64,000 nucleotides of DNA from QKMZ01 sp012965515 (GTDB lineage Bacteria; Cyanobacteriota; Vampirovibrionia; Obscuribacterales; Obscuribacteraceae): positions 156,688 to 220,687 of the forward strand of contig CALFMP010000007.1 in the NCBI GenBank assembly GCA_937879965.1, given 5' to 3'. The first letter of the stretch is position 1, and each line of letters begins with the position of its first letter. The position numbers and the translations under genes were made by a program. The notes under the pieces are model-generated. The model was not told where the DNA came from. It did no database searches and saw only the letters and a program-made list of their open reading frames with translations. Positions 8,658 through 17,634 of the stretch are shown piece after piece.

Positions 8658-9185
8658 CTACAGTTTAGGTTCGATGGCGAGAACTTCGTGGGGGTCCCAG
8701 CGGAAGATCGCCTTTACCAGCGGCAGCAGTGGATGGTTCAGAGCCTTCGAGCTGAAGAAAACCTCGTGCTCGCGCTCGGTTTTGGACATCTCGTGAAGCT
8801 GAGGTATGAAACGGTCCAACCCCAAATGGCTGGCATGCTCAGCGGCGCCGTCGCATTCCATGACATTGGCGTGCTCTAGTTTTCCAGCAAAGTACATCGG
8901 TAAAAAATAGCCAATTAGAAAGCAGGAAATGGCGACGGTTCGCCCAATCGTCCACATCATGCATTCGCGCCAGAAATTTGGTTTTTCGTTGAGCGCCTCA
9001 AGCATCTCGCCGACGGTCTGGCGATGCTCCAGCTCTTCGCGTTCGATGCGTTGCACGGTGGCGCGCTCCTCAGGGTCCCTGAGCGAGCGCCAGTGCCCGC
9101 TGTACGCTAAGGCAGCCGCTAACTCTCCTGAATAAGCTAGTCGAAGCAGTCGTACCAGTTGGCGCCGATGTTCTAGGGTTTCCAT
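8658..9185 (-). CDS. Ferritin-like di-iron protein, COQ7-like
   Basis: 175 residues, mostly helical. Possible iron ligands sit in SGELAAALAY (about 18-27), EREELEHR (about 48-55), the AAEHASH region and a C-terminal TEREHEVFF, which fits the E...ExxH...E...ExxH ligand pattern of ferritin-like carboxylate-bridged di-iron proteins. A hydrophobic stretch (TVAISCFLIGYFLPMYFAG, about 83-101) recalls the membrane-associated hydroxylases of the demethoxyubiquinone (COQ7) group. The substrate is unknown and a rubrerythrin-type role is possible. The gene stands alone and converges on lysC. Confidence 0.65.
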   Translation of the reverse strand: METLEHRRQLVRLLRLAYSGELAAALAYSGHWRSLRDPEERATVQRIEREELEHRQTVGEMLEALNEKPNFWRECMMWTIGRTVAISCFLIGYFLPMYFAGKLEHANVMECDGAAEHASHLGLDRFIPQLHEMSKTEREHEVFFSSKALNHPLLPLVKAIFRWDPHEVLAIEPKL

Positions 9186-9325
9186 AAGTACACCTTGACC
9201 TGCTTAAATTCTATGCCCTTTGAATCCGCTCAAAGCTCAAAGTCCTTTGAATTTATCCTTCTTCCACACTTTGGAACCCCTTCAAGGCGACAGGCTGTGC
9301 TAAAACTGTTGCCTCGGAGGTGCGT

Positions 9326-9955
9326 ATGTTCAACGTTTGTCCCGGTTGCGGAGAGTACAGCGATGACAAAGATGTCATCCCAGTGCCACCCGTCGCAATC
9401 TGCCCACATTGCCAGTACGGCAGCCAGTTCGTGCTCTTGCCACTCTTCATCGTCACAGGCGCGAGTGGCTCAGGAAAAACAACGGCGGCGCTAAAACTTT
9501 CGCGCAAAATGAAGGACGTGGTCGTGCTCGACCAGGACATTTTGTGGAACGAAACTTTCAACACGCCGGACGACAATTACAAGGCGTTTCGCAACACTTG
9601 GTTGCGCATGGCGAAAAACATCAATCAGGCTGGGCGGCCGGTAGTGCTCTTCGGCAGCGCTATTCCTGAACAGTTCGAAAAATTGAACGAACGCCGATAC
9701 ATTGAAAAGACACACTACCTCTCACTTTATTGCCAGCCCGAAGAGCTGACCAAAAGACTCAAAGCTCGCCCACATTGGCGTGAATCCGGCTCGGATGAGA
9801 ACCTGAAAAACATGGTCGAATTCAACAATTGGTTGAAGGAAAATGCAGACAAGACTGAACCGAAGATGACGTTACTCGACACCACAACAATGGATGTCGC
9901 AGACACCGTTGACGCAATTCAGAGCTGGGTTTCGGAAAGCCTGCCGAAGCAGTAG
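9326..9955 (+). CDS. Zinc-ribbon P-loop nucleotide kinase-like protein
   Basis: About 209 residues. The N-terminus carries two Cys pairs (CPGC and CPHC, residues about 6-30) forming a probable zinc ribbon. A Walker A motif GASGSGKTT follows (about 45-54), then VVVLDQD as the strand-2 acidic residue, and a LID-like region rich in Arg/Lys. The layout resembles AAA-type nucleoside or adenylate kinase-like proteins, but I do not recognise a named family. The start is the ATG at 9326 with CGGAGG 5 nt upstream; the GTG at 9320 overlaps that box and is unlikely. Monocistronic. Confidence 0.7.
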   Translation: MFNVCPGCGEYSDDKDVIPVPPVAICPHCQYGSQFVLLPLFIVTGASGSGKTTAALKLSRKMKDVVVLDQDILWNETFNTPDDNYKAFRNTWLRMAKNINQAGRPVVLFGSAIPEQFEKLNERRYIEKTHYLSLYCQPEELTKRLKARPHWRESGSDENLKNMVEFNNWLKENADKTEPKMTLLDTTTMDVADTVDAIQSWVSESLPKQ

Positions 9956-10223
9956 CAGAAATTGCAACCGAATTAAAATCGTTCGATGGGCTCGAAAATC
10001 GAATTTGAAATGCGCAAAAACGCGACTGAACAAATGAACTATTTTGTTCAGTCGAGAGAATGCGAAGAGCATCGCATATACGGAGTCTTCACTTGCGCGA
10101 AAATACCCCCCTCTCATACTGAAACGATATCTACGGTAGGCGTATCTTGCAGTCGCTCCGGAAGACACTCGCAGTGAGGTGCATAGGTTGAGATACAAAC
10201 CTTCAAGAGCTATTGGCAAAGTT

Positions 10224-10717
10224 TTAGTAGACTGGAGTCGCAGTCAAAAGATCGGACTTAATGACGGAAGCTGTTAGTCCTCTCAATTCACAAGCTTGCT
10301 CTACAACATCGATAAACCATTGTTGGGCATGGGGAGCCACATAGATTGTTTCGATAAATTTTTCAGGAGCGATTGGAATGTAGTATCCAGTTTCATATTT
10401 TGGAGAATGCAAACAAACAAACCCCAGAACGCCGCAGACTCATGATCGTTTTCATGCCAGCAGCTGACGAAAAGCTGTTTCCTCAATGCCAAGATCGCTT
10501 GACTCATACCAGTGGCAAACTCAGGAACATTCTGCTGTCGAACTAACTGTGTCATTTGAGTGACGGTTCCTTCCAACGGATCGCCGAGTAGATCAGCTCG
10601 TGGGAAATATATCGATTGAAGGTCAAGCAAAGAAAGAAACTTCGGAAGGCTCATGAAGCGCCACAACTTCACGTCGCGGTTATCTGGTGTTTCAAACAGA
10701 TCGTGTTCTGTCGCCAT
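10224..10717 (-). pseudogene. DUF2971-family protein, disrupted
   Basis: The first frame (10717 down to about 10410) gives the DUF2971 N-terminal half: LWRFMSLPKFLSLL, IYFPRADLLGDPLEG and QLFVSCWHENDHESAAFWGL. The C-terminal half (YYIPIAPEKFIETIYVAPHAQ..., down to 10224) is in another frame, beginning near 10412. The roughly 60-100 residues that normally lie between these blocks are missing. An internal deletion with a frameshift therefore broke the gene, and neither fragment is likely functional. The truncated HD-hydrolase gene lies immediately upstream. Confidence 0.75.
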
Positions 10718-10783
10718 TGGAAAACTCAGAGGTAGAAGACACTAATAGAGTGAAAGACAGACTTTGATTCAAAGTGAAGAAAT

Positions 10784-11236
10784 CTAGTTAATGGCTGCCA
10801 TTCTTACTGTGGTGCGGTAGGGCTGCCAATGCTCACTTTGTTTGTCGTGAACAAAGTCCAAATCTCGAACTTGAGAATGGAGAGTGGATCGGTTGGTAAC
10901 AACGTCATAAACCATTCCGGCAAGTTCCATTACGCCAAGGCAATGTTCAAATCTCTCGTGCGTAGCACCAGGATAGATGAGGTGGCTTAGTGACAGTTGA
11001 TGGATGTGTCTGAGACGTTGAAATGGTTCCGAGTCAATAATGGCCCGTTCGGCAGTTTCCACACGAATGAATGTGTGAATTGGGTCTCTGAATTCGTGGT
11101 GGCGTTTTGCCAAACTTGAACCGGCGCTGGAGGGTAGTTCATGTGAGCCTTTCCATAAATTATATCCACAGTCGTCACCAGGAAAAGCCTCTGTTAGAGA
11201 CATTGCAGGAATCTGCGCATATACAAAAGAACACAC
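10784..11236 (-). pseudogene. HD-superfamily phosphohydrolase, truncated N-terminal fragment
   Basis: The conserved part begins near 11113 (AKRHHEFRDPIHTFI) and shows the family pattern IIDSEPFQRLRHIHQL, YPGATHERFEHCLG. These proteins are normally about 400 residues and have the metal-binding HD motif (HDIGH) just after the segment where this frame stops (TTVRMAAIN, then stop). The catalytic half is absent. The roughly 40 residues before AKRHH have no family match and no good ribosome-binding site is seen. I treat it as a decayed remnant of an accessory gene. Confidence 0.7.
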
Positions 11237-11701
11237 GAAAGCACCTTCAAATTATACATACATATGCAAGTTATCACAATAAAGAACGGGTTGGTTTCTG
11301 TCAATCGGCAAATAGTGTGTAAGTTTCCGTATTCCTACTTTTTTGTATAGAACTTACGACCAGACCAGGCGATTGCTTGTTCGGATGAACGCTTGCTTGC
11401 CTGTAGCACAGGCTCACCTCAAAAGGCATGCAAAAAAACCGAGCAAAGCCGAGCCCAACAGATATATACAAAGGCGCCAAAAACTCCCCTTTTCGCAGCC
11501 CAATTGGCGCAAGCAGTACTCATGACACTACTTGGGGCTTCCAGCTAAAGATCATTGAAGGATCGGACCATGTATTTTGAAAGATTTCCGCTTGCAAAAT
11601 GCTGTTGCCACAATGTTTCATAGAGTTGCCGAATTCGCAAAACTATTAGATAGCAGCGATCTAAGTTTCAACGATTGCCAGAATGATTTCTGCTCACTTC
11701 A
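11237..11701. other. Gene-less stretch
   Basis: No frame with a convincing start, ribosome-binding site or family pattern was found. Only short frames of about 60 codons occur. The segment lies in a decaying accessory region and shows no clear repeat. Confidence 0.5.
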
Positions 11702-11962
11702 ATGTCCAAGGTAGCCCTTGGTTGCATAAGGAACTATTTCCCAATGGATAGAGATATCGAACAGTTGTTGATAGGGCAGTTTAATTTCTTTTGGGGCACA
11801 TATTCCACGAGTTCACGCCAGGATCTGCTTCGTTGGATGAACGGCTGGCCAGAAGTTCAGCAGCACGAGGCTCAGAGTATAGAACAACTTGCAGAGATTT
11901 TTTGCGCGGTTCATGGTGAGAGAATGTGGAATGAAAACTCGCGTTTGCCACTGCAGCTTTAG
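11702..11962 (+). CDS. Hypothetical protein, uncertain
   Basis: An 86-codon frame with a plausible soluble composition (FNFFWGTYSTSSRQDLLRWM, then an acidic helix QHEAQSIEQLAEIF). No ribosome-binding site precedes the ATG at 11702 or the internal ATG at 11744, and no family is recognised. It precedes a better-supported gene on the same strand by 70 bases. It may be a chance frame or a remnant. Confidence 0.25.
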   Translation: MSKVALGCIRNYFPMDRDIEQLLIGQFNFFWGTYSTSSRQDLLRWMNGWPEVQQHEAQSIEQLAEIFCAVHGERMWNENSRLPLQL

Positions 11963-12031
11963 TTGCATGGCGTTGTTTATGTTTTTGACTGCTATTGAGT
12001 AGTGGGTACATTCAGAACTGGGGAAGGAAAT

Positions 12032-12493
12032 ATGGACGAACAATACTGGCAAAGCAAGGAGCTTTATGCGGCTTTCGGATTGGTAATGCTTCAGTCACAG
12101 TGCATAGAGCGGAATCTTGCCATGCTGTTGGTAGCAGCACAGGCCGGAGACGCCAGTTCAATTTGCTCCCCATGCTTAGGGAACTTGTACGACAAGGCAT
12201 TTAAGAAGACGCTTGGTCAACTTCTCGCTTTAGCACGTCAGAAGATTTCCGTTAGTGCAGATTTGGATCTGAGGCTCATTTCCGCACTCGAGAAGCGGAA
12301 CTTCTTGACTCACAATTACTTTTGGGAGCGTACAAGTGAAATTCAAACAGTTGTAGGAAAGGCCAAAATGATTAGTGAGTTAAAGAAGATTTCGCGTGAA
12401 TTCTATGAGCTGGATATGGAGCTGACACCAATTACAAGAGAGATGGGACAGTCCCTTGGGTATTCTGCAGAAAGGGTTCAAGAGCTTCTTTAA
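12032..12493 (+). CDS. Conserved hypothetical helical protein
   Basis: About 153 residues. The pattern is an N-terminal YAAFGLVMLQSQCIERNLAM helix, a central LGQLLALARQKI segment, then EKRNFLTHNYFWER (an RNFLxH motif) and a C-terminal Glu/Leu-rich helix. I recall similar uncharacterised proteins with the EKRNFLAH motif in diverse bacteria, but know no function. The frame opens at 12002; the ATG at 12032 has a GGAAGGAA box directly upstream and is preferred. It converges on the trypsin-like protease across a strong hairpin. Confidence 0.6.
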   Translation: MDEQYWQSKELYAAFGLVMLQSQCIERNLAMLLVAAQAGDASSICSPCLGNLYDKAFKKTLGQLLALARQKISVSADLDLRLISALEKRNFLTHNYFWERTSEIQTVVGKAKMISELKKISREFYELDMELTPITREMGQSLGYSAERVQELL

Positions 12494-12540
12494 AAGGGAA
12501 TGAAGGAACAGATTTGTGCTTGTAACAAGAGTAAAGATTG

Positions 12541-12576
12541 AGCGTAAACGGCTCATGCTTAAGAGCCCTTTACGCT
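12541..12576. terminator. Bidirectional hairpin between convergent genes
   Basis: Perfect arms AGCGTAAA (12541-12548) and TTTACGCT (12569-12576) enclose a second stem GGCTC (12550-12554)/GAGCC (12563-12567). The hairpin lies between the stop codons of the genes at 12493 (+) and 12598 (-) and would terminate both transcripts. The T-run is weak. Confidence 0.55.
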
Positions 12577-12597
12577 AAAACCGCTACAGTCTTTCAT

Positions 12598-13767
12598 CTA
12601 TAATAAATCATTTGCGAATTTGGCAACCTCCTCGCCCTTAATGTAGAAACCCAAATGAATTGGAAGCATTCCATTCTTGTGTATTGGAGAATCGTCGGCA
12701 GGAATAGCTATCATTTCGAAACCGCCCTCCTTAGTGACTTGAGCACCAGAAGACAATACACCGAGGAATACTGCAATTCTTCGATTGGCAAAAACGTTTC
12801 CTAATTTGTCATTCATGGGTCCACCATCACTCAAAATGAAGATTGGCGATCCTGATGAACCAGGGAATGCAGCAATATCAACAGCACCAGAAGGCTTCCC
12901 ACAATAATTTGGTGCAGGATGACTTGCTAACGAACCACGTCGAACTATCGGCAGTTGATTGAACATGTCCCACAAGCCGATCGGATAGCCGTACATATAG
13001 ACTTCTTGAGTTAGTGGCATCAAGTGCAAAGTGTCAGTGCTCGGCAGGATATCAGAGTCAATAAAAGGAGCGAAGAGATCTTTGCCGTGGGTCCAAGCCT
13101 CTTGTTCTATGGAATCAAACGGAATGGCACAAAGGTCAAGCTCACTATCCGTGTGATAAATGATTTGAGTTAGATCTGAAAGCTCAAAGTCGAATTTGAG
13201 TCCCGTTGGGGCAGATTGATTGTCCTTGTCTTTACTGATGTGAAAACTAAGCACAGCAGATGTATACCCTTCGAAAACATGTTTGTTCGTTATGATAAAT
13301 CTCCGTTCTTTATTGTCATCTCTAGCTTTGAATAAGAAACCAGTGGCAAATCCCTTCTTGTTATTGATTCCCCGAGTTTGTATTCTTACGGTGCTGAAAA
13401 GCGCAATCTCCGATGGTGACAAAGGATCAAAGAAATCCTGGTCGTCATTCTGTATTAAATCGGTATCTGGAACGAAGTTTGTTCGCCAATCTAGTTCAGG
13501 AAGCATCTTGTTAGTCCAATGATCGTATTGCTTCGCAGAATAAGCTTCCATTGTTTTATGATCAAGACCACCTGAGGCAGCCAGTTTTGTAGATGCTTCT
13601 TCGAAGGTCACTCCAGGATCAGCAAACCTAGGAAACCATCGCTTTAGTATTGGGATTGCATCATCCCAGGGAATGGAACCCTTTACTCTATTTCTTGGCA
13701 ATAGATATGCATCAATTTTGGTGTCTGCTTTTATGGGAAATCGCTTGTTAGATATTGGTTCATTCAT
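12598..13767 (-). CDS. Trypsin-like serine protease domain protein
   Basis: About 389 residues. The first ~130 residues are unassigned. A chymotrypsin-fold protease domain follows, with GFATGFLFKA, the catalytic His in ITNKHVFEGY, a candidate Asp in SELDLCAIP and the nucleophile in FPGSSGSPIF. No signal peptide is seen, so it probably acts in the cytosol. Stand-alone trypsin-like proteases of this kind occur among accessory and defence-linked genes, which fits the neighbourhood, but no partner is evident. I prefer the ATG at 13767, preceded by GGGA at 6 nt, over an ATG at 13794 without a box. TTTACGCTAAA is repeated on both flanks. Confidence 0.75.
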   Translation of the reverse strand: MNEPISNKRFPIKADTKIDAYLLPRNRVKGSIPWDDAIPILKRWFPRFADPGVTFEEASTKLAASGGLDHKTMEAYSAKQYDHWTNKMLPELDWRTNFVPDTDLIQNDDQDFFDPLSPSEIALFSTVRIQTRGINNKKGFATGFLFKARDDNKERRFIITNKHVFEGYTSAVLSFHISKDKDNQSAPTGLKFDFELSDLTQIIYHTDSELDLCAIPFDSIEQEAWTHGKDLFAPFIDSDILPSTDTLHLMPLTQEVYMYGYPIGLWDMFNQLPIVRRGSLASHPAPNYCGKPSGAVDIAAFPGSSGSPIFILSDGGPMNDKLGNVFANRRIAVFLGVLSSGAQVTKEGGFEMIAIPADDSPIHKNGMLPIHLGFYIKGEEVAKFANDLL

Positions 13768-13801
13768 ATTCAGTCCCAGAATTTCATATATCACAGATCA
13801 T

Positions 13802-14490
13802 TTTACGCTAAACATGAAGCGGATGCGCAGCATGAATAAGCCTCTGATGCCGCTAGTGGTTCGGTCAAAAGCCCCGGACGAAATGCGACACCACATTTAG
13901 TGGCATTCTTTTCTAGAGTCTAGAAAGTCTGATAATGGGAATGCGCGACGTGCTAAGGGGTGTGCATGATTGAAAGAATACTTTCCAGGGACTCTCCGTT
14001 TCCTGTCCTCACGTAAAGTAGTCGGTAGCGACTATGCCCGCATGGTCAGTAAGCAATGAAAACCATGTAAGCAGGGCACGAAAGGTAGCGATTTCATAGC
14101 CTCAATTGAGATCGTAACCAAGAGGAGATTCGAAAGACTAGCATAATGCAAATCGCCGTAAGTTCCGTGATAAGAATGCCACAAAGGCTACAACTGCCTC
14201 GATAAACTGCCCGTGGGTATCCTCGCACTAAAAATTTCGAATGCCACAAAACCATGTCACTGACTGGGTTTGCTGTCGTAGGCGCTCACCCGCTTTATCC
14301 TGTTACACACAAGTGTGCTGTCCTACGTAACTCTAATTGCCTTCCAATTTGCAGTCTAGCTTCTGAGGCTTGGAGTAGTGAAATAGTGAAACGAGTTTCC
14401 CTCAAGTAAAGTGCCTGCAATCAATCGCAACAGAGATAGCGCCCAGTCGGCGTTCCGTGATTTCAACACAACTTGGGCAAAGTCCCTTTG
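13802..14490. other. Gene-less stretch with small inverted repeats
   Basis: No supported gene in about 690 bases. It contains TTTACGCTAAA (13802-13812), a CCAC/GTGG mini-hairpin near 13890, and a perfect inverted repeat TTCTAGA-G-TCTAGAA (13911-13925) that could be an operator. The remainder shows nothing I can interpret. Confidence 0.45.
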
Positions 14491-14511
14491 AAAGAAGGAG
14501 GTGAGGACATT

Positions 14512-14670
14512 ATGCTTAATCTCGACATGGGCGGCACAGTTGTCCCAAAAACCGGTTATGTCGGCCCAGATTCCGTGACAGGAGCTTGGTTCGTCTTTGC
14601 TGACTTCGACGGCTGCAATGTGTACCCTGTCGAAGTTATCACCTGGAAAATCGCCAGTTCCCCGCATTAA
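14512..14670 (+). CDS. Small hypothetical protein
   Basis: A 52-residue frame starting MLNLDMGGTVVPKTGYVG. The ATG is preceded at 7 nt by AAGGAGGTGAGG (about 14494-14505), the strongest Shine-Dalgarno sequence in the neighbourhood, which is the main support. The product is short, with several aromatic/Gly residues (GAWFVFADFDG), and no family is recognised. A longer antisense frame exists here (14356-14667, minus) without a comparable ribosome-binding site. Confidence 0.4.
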   Translation: MLNLDMGGTVVPKTGYVGPDSVTGAWFVFADFDGCNVYPVEVITWKIASSPH

Positions 14671-14821
14671 GAGATCGCTGTCTTGATTGCGAATGCGATC
14701 AATGAGGCTGCTTCGGAGTCAAAAAGGGCTGCATCATAGCTGGCAGAATGGGTGGACATCCATGGCCAAAATTCCGCAAGTATGCTAATTTTGAATTAGC
14801 ACGCATAACTGAAGTTAACAG

Positions 14822-15778
14822 ATGACTTACCTCAAAAACGGCGCAAGATTACAGGGTACCAGCTATTTTAGTTTGATAGCTTTTGTCGCAGCATTCACCT
14901 ATCCATTTGAAGCACATGGGCAGAACTCACTTTACCAGAAAGGTTGGCAAGCTTATCTACGCAGAGACTACTCCCAAGCCGAAAGATGCTGGAGAGAATC
15001 AGCGAGTGACGACAGATGTCGTAACAAGGAGATTTTAGACGCGATTTTAAATTTGGCAAGGAATCGTATGGCGCATGGAAAAATTGAGAACGCAAGGTCC
15101 TTGTGCCTGTTTGTCCTAGACTCCCGAATCAAGTTTTTGGGTAATGAAAATAGTGAAACAGCTGCCGCGCTAAGGTGTCTCGGTGACCTGAGCCAATTGG
15201 AGTGTAAGAGGCAAGAAGCAGAGGCTTATTATCAAAGAGCTTTTGAGATTCAGCAAAGATACGGAAACAAAGGACCAGAATACGTTTCGACTGCAGCATC
15301 GCTGGCCAGGTTGTATTCTGATGATTCGCAATTTGATAAAGGTAATAAGTATTACAACTATGCTTTGGAAGAGGTGAGAAAGACTCTCAAAGCAATTGAG
15401 AAAAGGGGTTCAACGCTAAAGACCTCAGACTTTATAGTCATTGAGGCTGCGGCATTCCTTATGGTTCAAAAGCGATATTCAGATGCGGCATCCCTTTATG
15501 CGGATTCACTCAACTATAGAAAGAAAGTATTTGGAGAAAGCGACGTTTTGACATTTGCGGCAAAGGAGAATCTTGCTGACGCTTATGTAGGGCAAGGCAA
15601 GTTTGAAGAAGCAGAAACACTCTATCAGTCAATACTAAAGTTTTGCCTGGAAAACAATCTTGATAGCCAGAAGGGCTTTACGGTCGAAAACCGACACGGA
15701 TTGATTTTTGAGCGCTCCCCCTCCGCAAAGAGGGTTGAAGAAAAGCTATCGATGCTGCCAGCAAAGACACCACATTGA
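14822..15778 (+). CDS. Secreted TPR-repeat protein
   Basis: About 318 residues. An N-terminal hydrophobic segment (SYFSLIAFVAAFTYPFEAHG, about 14-33) looks like a signal peptide, followed by tetratricopeptide repeats: YQKGWQAYLRRDYSQAERCW, ALRCLGDLSQLECKRQEAEA, YVSTAASLARLYSDDSQFD and LADAYVGQGKFEEAETLYQS. TPRs are protein-binding scaffolds, and the partner is unknown. It ends 50 bases from the 3' end of the orphan rhs copy on the other strand. It could be part of that cassette's neighbourhood, but its opposite orientation argues against a classical immunity gene. The start has only a weak ribosome-binding site. Confidence 0.7.
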   Translation: MTYLKNGARLQGTSYFSLIAFVAAFTYPFEAHGQNSLYQKGWQAYLRRDYSQAERCWRESASDDRCRNKEILDAILNLARNRMAHGKIENARSLCLFVLDSRIKFLGNENSETAAALRCLGDLSQLECKRQEAEAYYQRAFEIQQRYGNKGPEYVSTAASLARLYSDDSQFDKGNKYYNYALEEVRKTLKAIEKRGSTLKTSDFIVIEAAAFLMVQKRYSDAASLYADSLNYRKKVFGESDVLTFAAKENLADAYVGQGKFEEAETLYQSILKFCLENNLDSQKGFTVENRHGLIFERSPSAKRVEEKLSMLPAKTPH

Positions 15779-15829
15779 CTAAAAATGGATGTAGATTTTT
15801 TTCTTTCCGATCCGAATCGTTGACCGAAA

Positions 15830-16855
15830 TTATTTTCCTGTGGACTGTGGACCTACTCGCGTGCGAGTGAACGTTTGTACATAAATGCGTTCAGAAGTGG
15901 ATCTGCCCATTTTTTCGGGGACAATATAGTTTCCGCTTAGGTCACCCGGAAATCTCCAAACGTCGCCGCCTTCCCACCAAGCTGGTTCTAGGTTCTTCTT
16001 CACCCAGTCAGCCGGATTTACAAGATCTCCATACTCGTTGGTTCTTGGTCCAGTCCAAACATCCCAATTACTCGCATTCTTGCTAAGGTCTCTGGAGTAA
16101 CGGGTTAATCTTGGATCGGTTCCGTGATCCCATTCATATTGACCATATTCCATTTTTCGAACTATAGTGCCGTCATCGTTTTGTACGAGTGTAGGACCTA
16201 TCGGATATACGCAGATTAAGACGATAATTCCATTCCGAGTTTCGCTTCTAGGTGTACCTCCAATACACTTACAAGCCTCTTCGAAACTTTTTCTATCAGC
16301 ACCAGTACCTTCAGGATCTATGTAAGACGTCGGACTGTTATAGACATAGGTAAAAAGATTGATTCCACCGGCTTCCGCAATAACGTCGCGTGAAATCCAA
16401 CGTCCTAGAGTTGCATTGTATAGACGTGTATTTGTAAGTAACAAACCGGTTCGCTCATGATTGTAATAACCGCCAAACTGAAAGTCAGAAGGTATTGATC
16501 CTGTGTTATTGATTTTGCGGCCAAATGGGTCGAAAGAATACGAATGCACAATTGTCGCGGAGTTATCGACAACCTCTCTTACAGACCGAAGGCTATCTAG
16601 GCAGTAAAAATATTTCGTGCTTCCATTCAACTGTCCTCTTTTGAAAAAACTTTTGAGTTGAGCACTATTAGAATCTCTTTCCTCGGCTCTAGTGTTACCC
16701 GAACAAACGAACTGCTTCGTGCTCGTCACAGAGCCTGAAACAGTCTCAACAATCTTCCGATTTTGGCCAAATCCATCAAGCGAAAACTGGCTATAATTAT
16801 TAATCCCGGCATAATCGATCTTTTTAAGAAAGTGGGCACTGCTGATGGTGCACAA
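15830..16855 (-). CDS. Orphan Rhs core with variable C-terminus, copy 1 (5'-truncated)
   Basis: Homology to the full-length Rhs protein begins abruptly at the IDYxG motif (about 16820). It continues through the Rhs core: YSFDPFGRK, GRWISRDVIAEAGGINLFTYVYN and the terminal YIDPEG. After that the sequence is unique: about 160 residues with Trp/Arg-rich stretches (WDVWTGPRTNEYGD, WWEGGDVWRFPGD). In polymorphic toxins the segment after DPxG is the variable effector, and I do not recognise this one. There is no ribosome-binding site, secretion signal or YD-repeat region, so it is probably a silent cassette. No small gene follows on the same strand. Confidence 0.75.
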   Translation of the reverse strand: MCTISSAHFLKKIDYAGINNYSQFSLDGFGQNRKIVETVSGSVTSTKQFVCSGNTRAEERDSNSAQLKSFFKRGQLNGSTKYFYCLDSLRSVREVVDNSATIVHSYSFDPFGRKINNTGSIPSDFQFGGYYNHERTGLLLTNTRLYNATLGRWISRDVIAEAGGINLFTYVYNSPTSYIDPEGTGADRKSFEEACKCIGGTPRSETRNGIIVLICVYPIGPTLVQNDDGTIVRKMEYGQYEWDHGTDPRLTRYSRDLSKNASNWDVWTGPRTNEYGDLVNPADWVKKNLEPAWWEGGDVWRFPGDLSGNYIVPEKMGRSTSERIYVQTFTRTRVGPQSTGK

Positions 16856-16966
16856 ACGAAGTTGGAGAGAAGACTTTCGTGGATATGTCGAGACCGTTAA
16901 GAGTTGCGAGTAGCGCCAGTGTAGACAGGTTGAGAAAAACGGCAGGTCATTGAATTTGTTTTCTCT

Positions 16967-17132
16967 TCATTCCTCTGCGTTTTCGTCCGCTAAATCGCGA
17001 AGGGTTTGACGAGCAAGTTCAGCTTCTCCCACCTCGAACAAAGCTTTCACTTCTTTCAACAGCTTGCGCAAAAGCAGGATCGCTTTTAATGCGATCCGCG
17101 ATGGTTTCTTTGAAATCACGAGTTAGGGCCAC
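16967..17132 (-). pseudogene. Frameshifted antitoxin-like fragment (COG3636-like)
   Basis: A GTG at 17132 with AAGAGG upstream opens ALTRDFKETIADRIKSDPAF, the signature N-terminus of HigA-like antitoxins (xLTRDFKETI..R...DPAFAxALL). A small deletion after FAQA shifts the frame. The expected continuation (LLKEVKALFEVGEAELARQT, ending ENAEE) is found in the next frame down to a TGA at 16967-16969. The helix-turn-helix part of the family is absent. It lies beside an intact HigBA-like pair on the other strand. Confidence 0.5.
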
Positions 17133-17185
17133 TACTGGCAACCTCTTATCTCAAATTGGGCGTTGGCGGCTGTATTGCTTTTACG

Positions 17186-17226
17186 CAATATGGCATATTG
17201 ACAATATTGACTCTATGCAATAGAGT
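17186..17226 (+). promoter_or_regulatory. Promoter/operator of the toxin-antitoxin pair
   Basis: Perfect inverted repeats CAATAT-GGC-ATATTG (17186-17200) and CTCTAT-GCA-ATAGAG (17211-17225) flank and overlap a TTGACA -35 (17198-17203) and a weaker TAGAGT -10 (17221-17226) with a 17-nt spacer. The arrangement fits autorepression by the downstream HTH antitoxin. Confidence 0.55.
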
Positions 17227-17232
17227 TGTTTT

Positions 17233-17634
17233 ATGCCGTGGACACTAGTGTACCTCAAAGAATTCGAAGAGTGGCTTGACGGTCAGACGGAAGACCTGCA
17301 GGACGAGGCACTTGCTCATTTGGAACTGCTAGGGGAAATAGGTCCAGTGCTAAGCAGACCGCATGCAGATACTCTTAAGGGGAGTAAAATCGCCAATCTG
17401 AAAGAGCTGAGATTTACATTTGCTGGAGCACCAATCAGAATTTTGTATGCCTTTGATCCAAACCAGCATGGAGTGATCATTCTTGCCGGCGACAAATCAG
17501 GTGACAAGCGCTGGTACGAGGTGAACATTTCAAAGGCGGAAAAACTATATGGAGAGCACTTGCAGAAGGTAGTTGCAGATCGAGAGAAAAAGGAAAGGCT
17601 TGAACAAGAAAAGGAAAAGAGGAAACGGCGATGA
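17233..17634 (+). CDS. HigB/RelE-like toxin (phage Gp49-like)
   Basis: 133 residues. Matches the HigB-like type II toxin pattern: YLKEFEEWLDGQTEDLQDEA, then the conserved TLKGSKIANLKELRF segment, IRILYAFDP and the closing ILLAGDKSG-type block (VIILAGDKSGDKRWYEVNI). Family members cleave mRNA, often on ribosomes. The tail is a charged Lys/Glu helix. The stop overlaps the antitoxin start by 4 nt (ATGA at 17631), giving the toxin-first order typical of higBA. Inverted repeats lie in the promoter. Confidence 0.85.
   Translation: MPWTLVYLKEFEEWLDGQTEDLQDEALAHLELLGEIGPVLSRPHADTLKGSKIANLKELRFTFAGAPIRILYAFDPNQHGVIILAGDKSGDKRWYEVNISKAEKLYGEHLQKVVADREKKERLEQEKEKRKRR

Noticed and set aside
14356..14667. 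Minus-strand 103-codon frame
   Set aside because: No ribosome-binding site; it overlaps a plus-strand small frame with a very strong one. It cannot be excluded but is not supported.
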